Made by a program: the position numbers and the translations under genes. This document shows positions 1 through 5,495 of a DNA stretch of 5,495 nucleotides, piece by piece (the stretch's first letter is position 1; the number at the start of each line of letters is the position of its first letter). The DNA lies in assembly GCA_001871075.1 (NCBI GenBank), contig MNUP01000116.1:1-5495 (forward strand). The letters are read 5' to 3'. This DNA is from Candidatus Desantisbacteria bacterium CG1_02_49_89. Its GTDB lineage: Bacteria; Desantisbacteria; UBA1551. The notes under the pieces were generated by a model. The model was not told where the DNA came from and searched no databases. It saw only the letters and a list, made by a program, of their open reading frames with translations.

Positions 1-111
1 CTTTTGGCATCCGGGACAAAGAACATCTATTACAAAGATATGAATTTCGGCAGTCCCGTAATAGGGGCAAGCCATTGGGACCTTACGCCTGACACACAGG
101 TACAAACAATA
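1..111 (+). repeat. Repeat unit 0, C-terminal part only
   Basis: Residues 1-37 match the last third of the ~106-residue repeat. They contain IYYKD (residues 9-13), then GSPVI at the place of GxPxIT, then a DTQVQTI ending like the TQxETI that closes other units. It shows that the repeat array continues upstream of the window. The segment after GSPVI (ASHWDLTPD) departs from the usual SRxDLxPD only slightly. Confidence 0.8.
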
Positions 112-3100
112 CAGGTATCCAGGTTCGTGTTTATGACCCCCCAGAGACAGGTTAAAGCCGGGGTGCCAACGGACGCAGTCACCATAGAAGCGCAGGACGA
201 GAACGGGCATATAGACAGCTCGTTCAGCGATTACGCGCTGCTTGGCACCGGTTCCGCGGCAGGCTGTTTCTCCCTGGACCAGGTTCCGTGGTCGAACATA
301 GGCGCTATAACCCTTGTTTCAGGCCAGGGAAGCTTCTACTACAAAGACGAATCCACAGGATATCCGGTCATAAGCGCTTCCAGAACAGACCTTTCAATGA
401 CCTCGGGCACGCAGGCAGAAACGATTGTGTTCGGCGCGATAAAAATGAAGATAACTTCCTCTCCTGGAAATGAAAGGGCTGGCTGGCCGATAAGCATGGC
501 TGTTCAGGCGCAGACAAACACAGGCGCGCTTGACCCGGGCATAACGGCTACCCCGGTTGATCTCGCGACCACTTCGGGTGACGGGCATTTCTCCGCAAGC
601 AGCACGGAATGGATAGACATAAACCAGGCTAACCTTGAATCAGGCCAGGCAGTATTCTACTACCTGGACCACAACCTGGGCTCACCCGTGATCACCGTTT
701 CAAAAACCGGATATTATTCCGATACGCAGGCGCAGACCATATATTACGGAGCTACAGGATTCAGCATTACCACGGAATTCAGGACCTTCATAGCCGGGCT
801 TTCCTCAGATTCCATAGCCGTTGAAGCCCTTACCGACGCAAGCCAGGTTGACACAACCTTTAACGGAACTGCAACGCTTTCCGCGTCTTCAAACAGCGGC
901 ACCTTCTCAACCAGCAAGACACAATGGTCTGACACGACAGCGCTCAGATTCTCTCAGGGAAAGGCCGTATTCTATTACAAAGACAGGATAATAGGCTCCC
1001 CGTCCATTACCGTGAGCAGAAATAACTATAATTCCGCTGCACAGGATCAGAGCGTTATTTACGGGGCAATAAAATTAAAAATAACGACGGCGCCCAAGGC
1101 CGCAAGGGCAGGATATCCTACCGATTATATCGCGGTCGCGGCCCTGACCGACGCGGATGATACCGACGTCAGCCAGAACGAGGCAATCTATCTCTACAGC
1201 ACTTCGGGGAACAGCGCTTCATTCTCAGCGAGCAGCACCGAGTGGGCTGACATCAACCAGGTCACACTCGTTAACGGCATCGGGATATTCTCTTACAAGA
1301 ACAAAAAAACAGGGCGGGCGGTAATAACGGTTTCACGGCCCGACCTGTACCCGTATTCGGACACGCAGGCGGAAACCGTAGCCTACGGCGCAATCAAATT
1401 CGCGATAAGAACCCCGGAGAGAACGGCAAAAGCCGGGATGCCCACCGCAATCATCCAGGCCGTGTCACAGACAGACACAGGCGAAACAGATGTAAGCTTT
1501 ACGGGGACCGCGGCGCTTATTACGACTTCCCTGAACGGATCTTTCTCAATAAGCAGCACCCAGTGGGCTGACACCAGCATAATAACCTTTACGTCAGGCA
1601 TCAGCCGGTTTTATTACATGGACGAAAACGACGGCAGGCCGACAATAACCGTGACCAGGGACGATTTCTATCCTGGCGGGCAGCAGGAAACCATCGCGTA
1701 CGGCGCGATAAAACTTGTGATAACTTCCGCAGCGAGGACAGCCAAAGCGGGCATTCCCGCGGATTCCATCACCGTTGAGGCGCAGACCAATAAGGGCGTG
1801 CTTGACACTTCCATAGGCGGGACCGTCGTGCTTTCCACAAGCTCGGGGAATTCCGGCTCGTTCTCGATCGACCGCGCGCTCTGGGCCAGCACAAGCACGA
1901 TCACTCTTTCAGGCGGCCAGGCAGCGTTCTACTATAAAGACCATAAAACAGGCGCGCCGGTTATCACGGCCAGCAGAAGCTCGTCCGACCTTTTGCCCGC
2001 AACCCAGACCGAAACCATAATCTACGGCGCCATTAAAATGAAGATCTCGTCACCTCCGAGAACAGTGTACGCCGGAACCGCTTCGGAATCGATCATAGTC
2101 CAGGCGCTGACCGATACTGACGCTGTTGATACCGGTTATAGCCAGCCGGTGACATTTACCGTTGAATCAGGACTGGGAACCTCGGAAATTTCCGCGGATA
2201 ACGGGATCTCATGGACACCCTATACCCTTGGTCTGAACTTTAACTGCGGCGAAACTTTTGTATATGTGAAAAACCTAAACTACGAAACCGCGGTGATCAC
2301 CGTAACAAACGCTGATTTTACCCCGGATTCTCAGGCAATAACCTTCACAGTTTCCCGCCTGGTGATCACCACTCTGCAGCAGACAGTTAAGGCGGGTTAC
2401 CCGACAGATTTCATAACAGTGGAAGCCAGGGATGAAAACGGGCGGCTGGACCCGAATTACGGCGGGACAGTAACCCTTTCCACGACTTCCAACACCGGCT
2501 TTTTCTCCGTGAACAGGTTCACATGGAAAAATACCACAACGATATTTCTCAGTGCCGGGGCAGCGTCGTTCTATTACAGGGATTTCGCGCCGGGAATCCC
2601 GGATATAACGGTCTCAAGGGAAGGGCTCATACCCGGAGTGCAACCGGTAACGATCGAATACGGCGCCTCAAAGCTTGCCATTATAACCCCGCAGAGAACG
2701 ATTGTTGCGGGCGCTATATCAGATTCTATGGTGATCCAGGCGCAGACCTGCACCGGGGCCCTTGACGCCGGTATAACCGGCGTGAACATCCAGCTGCTGA
2801 CCGCTTCTTCAACAGGCGCGTTCTCGGATACCAACGCTTTCTGGAACGAGCTGTCCCCGTCCGAAATAACACTTGTGGACGGCGAGGCGCGGGTATATTA
2901 TAAGGATTATTCCACCGGCGTTAAATTGATCAGCGCGGCAAGGGACGGGCTGCTTTCCGCGACACAGAACGAGACAATAGTTGCCGGCGCGATAAAACTG
3001 AAAATAACCACCGCAGGAAAAACAATCAGGGCAGGGGACGTTTCAACCGCGGTCAACATCCAGGCATGGACCTGCGCTGACGCCCTATACGCGTCTTATC

Positions 3101-5495
3101 CGGCAGCGAACACGATAACGCTTTATACGAGCAGCGAAAGCGGCCAGTTCTCGACCACAGGCAGCCCTCCATGGAACCCCAGCGGCTGCACGATCACCCT
3201 CGCGGGCGGGCAGCGTAATGTTTTCTACAGGGATTTCCTGATGGGCAGGCCTGTGATCACGGTAACGCGGTACAACGCTGACCTCGCGCCTGACTACCAG
3301 GAAGAAACAATAACTTCCTCAAAGCTCAAGATCACTTCCCCTTCAAGGACGGCAAAAGCCGGTCTGCCCACTGACAGCATCACTGTCGAGGTCTGGGATG
3401 AGGCAGGCAATTTTGACGGGACATTCAGCGGGACAGCAGCGCTTTCTTCGTCATCGGTGACAACGCCGACATTCTCGGTCAGCCAGACAAGCTGGATAAA
3501 CGTCACCGTCATTAATATCGTGAACGGGAGAACGCTCTTTTATTACAAGGACAAAGGGAGCGGAAGCCCCAATATAATCCTGACAAACTCCTACCTGCGG
3601 TCTGATTCACAGGTGCAGACAATAACGGGCGGCGCGATAAGGCTCCAGTTCAAACCTGTTGCATCGACAAAAGCCGGGTCCCCGACAAACGAAATAACCC
3701 TGCAGGCAACGTCAGACACGGGGCTGATGGACGTATCCTGGAACTGCACCGTTTCGCTGTTCAACACCACCGGGAATTCAGGTTCCTTCTCAGTAACGCA
3801 CAATCCCTGGGTTAATACAAGCGTTATAACGCTGTCAAACGGGGAAGTAAAGCTGTATTACAAGGACAGGAAAACAGGCCAGTCAAAAATAAGCGGGTAC
3901 GCGTATGACCTGCTGCCCGACACTCTGACCGTGACCATCCTTTACGGGGCAATAAAACTGAAGATCGAGAACGATACCCAGGTGATCACGATAACCCCGT
4001 ATTCGCCTTCCGGAGCCATTAAGGCGTTCGCCCTGACAGACACCAACGATATAGACAAGACCTACTCGGAAACGGTTGTCTGGATAACCGACGGCCCGAA
4101 CGGGTGTTTCAACGACCAGTATGTCCCGATCACAGATCCTTCATGGGACAACACGGGCGCAATTTCATTAAAAACGATACAGGGCGTGTGCACGATCTAC
4201 TACAAGGATATCGACCTGGGCACAAGGACACTGACCGCAAGTATATGGAATAACACGTTCAACCCCGACACCCTGACAGTAAGGGTGCAAAGGGGCGTGC
4301 CTGCGATCCAGAACGCTTCCGCAAGTCCTTACTGGTTCAGCCCGGACGCGAGCGGCTGGAAAGACACTTCCGTTATTTCATATTACCTTAAGGATGAGGA
4401 CGATGTTGCTGACAGCGTTATTATTCATATATATGACAAACTGGGCAATACCATAACAACGCTTGTGAACGGCCAGACCAGGATAACCAATACCTATTCC
4501 TATCAAACGTGGAACGGGACAGGGAACACCGGCGAGGACACCTACTACGCGTGGATAGACGCGTTCGACCCGACAGGCCTGAGGGCTTCCGATTACGGCA
4601 ACGCGGACAGCTGCTTTATTGAAATTGACCTTGCGGCACCTTATACCGGTTCAGTGTTCATCAACAACAACGCTCAATACGCTGACAACGTCGTCGTAAC
4701 GCTAAGCCTTTCTTCCGCTGACACACTCTCAGGCGTCGGGGAAGTGCTTGCAAGCAATAACCCCGGGTTCGCAGGCGCGCAAGTCCTTCCGTATTCCTCG
4801 CAGGTGACCTGGACCCTCGCGGGGAACGATACGCAGGTCGTTTACGCGCGGTTCATGGACCTTGCGGGAAATATGTCCGCGGTTTACAGCGACACGATAT
4901 TTATCGACACAGGCCCGCCCAGGATCGCGTGGACAGACCCGTTCAGCGGCGAAACCGACGTTTATTACCTGACAAATGTTATCGCGCAATTCACGAAAAG
5001 AATGGAAGTTTCGACCATCAACACGGACACTGTCAGGATGTCTTATGTTGTCGGCACACAGATATATTACGTCACGGGGACCATATCTTACAACTCTATA
5101 AGCTTCCAGGTAACCTTCGACCCGTCAATAACGCTTACATACCTGAGAACTTATAATATGACAATCTACGGCGGAGGCACGGGTGTCAAGGACATATTCG
5201 GCACACCAATGGCAAGCCATTACACCTGGCCCTTTACGGTGGGTATTGAAGACGACACCCCGCCCTGGGGCTGGGTCAAGATCAACAACGGCAACCCGTA
5301 CACGAACACCTCGCCCGTCGCTTTGTACATCTACGGCGCTGACACGCACGGCTACGTGGCAACAGTCTGGATAGGGGATTCTCCGGGCATAGGCCTGGCA
5401 AATATCCTGTGCAACAGCAATCCTTTCACCGGGATAATAAGCTGGCCGGTAAAAGGGCTTACGACAGGCGAAAGCGACGCGCTCAGGACGGTATA
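1..5495 (+). CDS. Giant multi-domain Ig-like repeat protein, probable surface or secreted protein (partial at both ends)
   Basis: Frame 1 is open for 1,831 codons with no stop, so this is an internal piece of a single gene whose start and stop both lie outside. The product is mostly tandem beta-rich modules: a repeat tail (residues 1-37), thirteen repeats of about 106 residues (38-1431), a FlgD-like Ig module (1432-1546), an Ig-like module (1547-1638), a Big_5/SbsA-like module (1639-1752) and the start of another Ig-like module (1753-1831). Composition is rich in Thr, Ser, Gly, Asp and Ala and has only 10 Cys, as expected for an exported protein. No signal peptide, membrane helix, enzyme motif or C-terminal sorting signal is visible, and both ends where the first and last would lie are missing. 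I infer an extracellular fibre, adhesin or structural role from the architecture. The repeat family is not one I can name with certainty. Arg is mostly AGG/AGA and Ile mostly ATA throughout, with no sign that part of the gene has a different origin. Confidence 0.93.
112..432 (+). repeat. Repeat unit 1 (107 residues, Ig-like)
   Basis: Residues 38-144. The GAIK start is replaced by QVSR. Key landmarks are KAGVPTD (52-58), a DENG turn (70-73), Trp97 and FYYKD (112-116), followed by GYPVISASR. It carries one of the few cysteines (Cys89, just before the FS pair). The DENG type of central turn is shared with unit 8, seven units downstream. Confidence 0.85.
433..747 (+). repeat. Repeat unit 2 (105 residues, Ig-like)
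   Basis: Residues 145-249, starting with GAIKMKIT. The AGxPTD segment is altered to AGWPISM (160-166). It has the turn QTNTGALD, Trp204 and FYYLD (219-223), where Leu replaces the usual Lys, then GSPVITVSK. Its QTxTGALDxGIT stretch is strikingly close to unit 9, whereas its FSASSTEWxDINQ stretch is close to unit 4, which suggests exchange between units. Confidence 0.87.
748..1062 (+). repeat. Repeat unit 3 (105 residues, Ig-like)
   Basis: Residues 250-354. It starts GATGFSIT instead of GAIKxKIT and has AGLSSDSIAVEA in place of AGxPTDxITVEA. The central turn is of the LTDAxxxD type (residues 277-284). Trp309 precedes FYYKD (324-328) by 15 residues, followed by GSPSITVSR. Confidence 0.86.
1063..1386 (+). 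repeat. Repeat unit 4 (108 residues, Ig-like)
   Basis: Residues 355-462. It has GAIKLKIT, AGYPTDYIAV (370-379) and an acidic turn with Asp at 384, 386, 387 and 389. Trp415 is followed after 15 residues by FSYKN (430-434), the most altered FYYKD motif apart from unit 7. The GxPxITVSR segment is present as GRAVITVSR, without the Pro. The unit is about three residues longer around the acidic turn than the 105-residue units. Confidence 0.85.
1387..1701 (+). repeat. Repeat unit 5 (105 residues, Ig-like)
   Basis: Residues 463-567. It has GAIKFAIR and RTAKAGMPT (474-482), but the usual DxITVEA is replaced by AIIQAVS. The turn is QTDTGETD. Trp522 is followed by FYYMD (537-541), with Met for Lys, and GRPTITVTR. 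The strand before FS reads as a typical TAAL-type beta strand. Confidence 0.86.
1702..2025 (+). repeat. Repeat unit 6 (108 residues, Ig-like), close to consensus
   Basis: Residues 568-675. Nearly every landmark is in its consensus form: GAIK, RTAKAGIPADSITVEAQT, GTVVLSTSS, SGSFS, Trp628, ITLSGGQAAFYYKD (ending at 647) and GAPVITASR, closing with TQTETI. This is the best unit for building a family profile. The extra residues compared with 105-residue units lie in the SSSDLLP loop after the ITASR strand. Confidence 0.88.
2026..2346 (+). repeat. Repeat unit 7 (107 residues, Ig-like), divergent second half
   Basis: Residues 676-782. The first half is normal: GAIKMKIS, RTVYAGTASESIIVQALTD and an acidic DTDAVD turn (705-710). 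The second half departs from the family. The G-FS segment is replaced by TSEISADNGISW with Trp738. The FYYKD motif becomes FVYVKN (753-758), and GxPxITVSR becomes YETAVITVTN. Cys749 sits just before the degenerate motif. Spacing from Trp to the motif is still 15 residues. Confidence 0.82.
2347..2661 (+). repeat. Repeat unit 8 (105 residues, Ig-like)
   Basis: Residues 783-887. GAIK is replaced by TVSR, as in unit 1 (QVSR). It then has KAGYPTDFITVEARDENGRLD, GGTVTLSTTS, Trp842, FYYRD (857-861) and GIPDITVSR. Sharing both the xVSR start and the DENG turn with unit 1 points to a common origin of the two units. Confidence 0.87.
2662..2985 (+). repeat. Repeat unit 9 (108 residues, Ig-like)
   Basis: Residues 888-995. 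It starts GASKLAIITPQRT and has VAGAISDSMVIQAQT, with the QTCTGALD turn carrying Cys917. Trp948 is followed by VYYKD (965-969), 17 residues later instead of 15 because of a two-residue insertion at ELSPSEIT. GVKLISAAR replaces GxPxITVSR. The unit closely resembles unit 2 in its central turn. Confidence 0.85.
2986..3312 (+). repeat. Repeat unit 10 (109 residues, Ig-like)
   Basis: Residues 996-1104. It has GAIKLKITTAGKTIRAG, then DVSTAVNIQAWTCADAL, with Cys1025. The PTDxITVEA segment is therefore altered. Trp1058 is followed by VFYRD (1074-1078) and GRPVITVTR. A second cysteine, Cys1063, lies between Trp and the motif. This and unit 13 are the only units with two cysteines, so an internal disulfide is possible but unproven. 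Confidence 0.84.
3313..3630 (+). repeat. Repeat unit 11 (106 residues, Ig-like)
   Basis: Residues 1105-1210. GAIK is replaced by TSSK, followed by RTAKAGLPTDSITVEVWDEAG, a consensus AGxPTD segment with a DEAG turn related to the DENG turn of units 1 and 8. Trp1165 is followed by FYYKD (1180-1184), then GSPNIILTN, which has lost the ITVSR form. Confidence 0.87.
3631..3945 (+). repeat. Repeat unit 12 (105 residues, Ig-like)
   Basis: Residues 1211-1315. It has GAIRLQFK and TKAGSPTNEITLQATSDTG (from 1223). One residue is missing between the GAIR start and KAG compared with the other units. Cys1249 lies in the strand after the turn. Trp1270 is followed by LYYKD (1285-1289). The usual GxPxITVSR is weakened to GQSKISGYA, and the unit ends in DTLTVTI, the same ending as unit 13. 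Confidence 0.86.
3946..4293 (+). repeat. Repeat unit 13 (116 residues, Ig-like), last and degenerate
   Basis: Residues 1316-1431. The GAIKLKI start is kept, but the KAGxPTD segment is lost, being replaced by a VITITPYSPSG stretch. An LTDTNDID turn (1345-1352) follows. Cys1369 and Cys1397 flank Trp1382, which precedes IYYKD (1399-1403) by 17 residues. GTRTLTASI replaces GxPxITVSR. The unit is the longest and least regular, as often seen at the edge of a repeat array next to a different module. Confidence 0.8.
4294..4638 (+). other. Protein domain: FlgD-type Ig-like module
   Basis: Residues 1432-1546. The pattern IYDKLGNTITTLVNG (1477-1491), a spacer, WNGTGNTGEDTYYAWIDA (1504-1521) and DPTG (1523-1526) is the typical strand-turn layout of the FlgD Ig-like fold: a 'D..G..v.tL..G' hairpin, then W-N/D-G-x-[DG]-x-x-G and a [TY]YY-x-[WI]xA[FT]D strand. 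The module is commonly found in large exported bacterial proteins, usually near the C-terminus. About 40 residues before it (KDEDDVADS, 1464-1472) form the first strand and an acidic loop. One cysteine (Cys1538) follows the core. Confidence 0.6.
4639..4914 (+). other. Protein domain: Ig-like module of the 'INNG..YT' type, first copy
   Basis: Residues 1547-1638. It starts APYTGSVFINNNAQY and contains VVVTLSLSSADTLSGVG, SNNPGF, WTL (1604-1606), VVYARFMDLAGNMS (1613-1626) and DTIFIDTGPP. The order 'IN.G..Y....V.L.L.A.D..SG......SN...F....W.L..G....VY..F.D.AGN.S......I..D...P' is a known pattern of small all-beta domains repeated in secreted bacterial proteins. The DTGPP end is the Pro-rich joint to the next module. 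Confidence 0.6.
4915..5256 (+). other. Protein domain: Big_5/SbsA-like Ig module
   Basis: Residues 1639-1752. The stretch PPRIAWTDPFSGETDV, VIAQFTKRMEVSTINTDTV, VTGTISYNSISFQVTFDPS, YNMTIYGGG, VKDIFGTPMAS and WPFTVG follows the strand pattern of bacterial Ig-like Big_5 domains: 'P.V..T.P..G...V.....I...F...M...S', a 'G.V.Y......F.P' hairpin, 'Y.V.I..G..D..G...' and a W.F.. end. The family is found in S-layer and other surface proteins. Each strand pair is visible, but the identification is from pattern memory rather than a profile score. Confidence 0.62.
5257..5495 (+). other. Protein domain: second Ig-like module of the 'INNG..YT' type, cut by the window edge
   Basis: Residues 1753-1831. 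TPPWGWVKINNGNPYTNTSPVALYIYGAD (from 1753) repeats the layout of the module at residues 1547-1638: VFINNNAQY aligns with VKINNGNPY and TLSLSSAD with ALYIYGAD. The following WIGDSPG and WPVKG also fall at the expected SN... and WxL places. The [VY]xxFxDxAGN strand expected next is not reached, so the protein continues downstream with at least the end of this module. Confidence 0.6.

Noticed and set aside
1-111. Gene start near the left edge (Met14, ATG at 40)
   Set aside because: The frame is open and recognisably part of a repeat from the first codon, with FYYKD-type residues before this Met, and there is no signal peptide after it.
288-473. Plus-strand ORF of 61 codons
   Set aside because: An off-frame shadow of repeat units 1-2, rich in Arg and His, without a ribosome binding site context that would separate it from the main frame.
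394-588. Minus-strand ORF of 64 codons rich in Arg
   Set aside because: A shadow of repeat units 1-2 with no recognisable domain and skewed composition typical of a wrong frame.
2523-2765. Plus-strand ORF of 80 codons in another frame
   Set aside because: It overlaps units 8-9 of the long frame, has a random-looking composition rich in Arg, Gly and His, and shows no domain.
744-3803. Six minus-strand ORFs of 63-86 codons (744-935, 1383-1601, 1668-1904, 2574-2834, 3294-3512, 3591-3803) that resemble each other, several with a PAFAVL-like stretch
   Set aside because: All lie in the same antisense frame and their similarity is the mirror image of the sense repeats (the AVL stretch is the reverse of the RTAKAG codons). 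They sit inside the real coding frame and have no independent evidence of being genes.
112-4293. DNA-level tandem repeat, CRISPR array or recent repeat expansion
   Set aside because: The period of about 315-327 bases is clear in protein but the DNA copies differ widely at third positions. Only short identical words recur, such as GGCGCGATAAAA at the GAIK motif, so the units are old and kept by protein selection.
4729-5374. Overlapping short ORFs on both strands (4729-4989 minus, 4929-5156 plus, 5125-5349 minus, 5183-5374 plus)
   Set aside because: All are off-frame readings of the FlgD-like, INNG-type and Big_5-like region. The last, rich in Thr, Arg and Pro, is a typical low-complexity frame shadow.
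1-5495. Phage tail fibre or tail-length protein
   Set aside because: Tandem Ig-like modules occur in phage proteins, but the FlgD-like and Big_5-like modules, total length and lack of any collagen-like, coiled-coil or other tail-fibre feature fit a cellular surface protein better. It cannot be fully excluded without neighbouring genes.

Overview
The whole window is the interior of one very large protein-coding gene on the + strand. Frame 1 runs from base 1 to the last base with no stop codon: 1,831 complete codons plus two bases. Neither the start nor the end of the gene lies inside the window. There is no intergenic space, and I see no RNA gene, mobile element, CRISPR array, promoter or terminator. 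The long open frame is easy to miss because it has no start or stop here, while many short closed ORFs in other frames do.

Layout of the encoded protein (residues numbered from the first codon of the window): residues 1-37 are the tail of a repeat that begins upstream. Residues 38-1431 are thirteen consecutive repeats of about 105-109 residues each (the last is 116). Each looks like a beta-sandwich, Ig-like module. Each has a linker-like GAIK start, a [KR]AGxPTD segment, a G-rich/FS segment, an invariant Trp, and 15-17 residues later an FYYKD-type motif followed by GxPxITVSR. Residues 1432-1546 are a different module resembling the FlgD-type Ig-like fold. Residues 1547-1638 are an Ig-like module of the 'INNG..YT' type, 1639-1752 resemble a bacterial Ig-like domain of the Big_5/SbsA type, and 1753-1831 begin a second 'INNG' type module that is cut by the window edge.

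The architecture is that of a giant exported or cell-surface protein, such as an adhesin, stalk or matrix protein. Long Ig-like repeats would act as a spacer, with a more varied set of modules towards the C-terminus. Cysteines are very rare (10 in 1,831 residues), Thr and Ser are abundant, and there is no visible membrane segment or catalytic motif. Function beyond 'long extracellular fibre' is inference.

The organism is probably an uncultivated bacterium. Codon use is distinctive: in the first 181 codons, 11 of 13 Ile are ATA and all four Arg are AGG/AGA, in DNA of balanced base composition rich in GCG, GGC and ACC codons. This habit, with giant Ig-repeat proteins carrying FlgD-like and Big_5-like modules, fits candidate-phylum bacteria such as Omnitrophota-, Elusimicrobiota- or Goldbacteria-like lineages, but the sequence does not settle the phylum.
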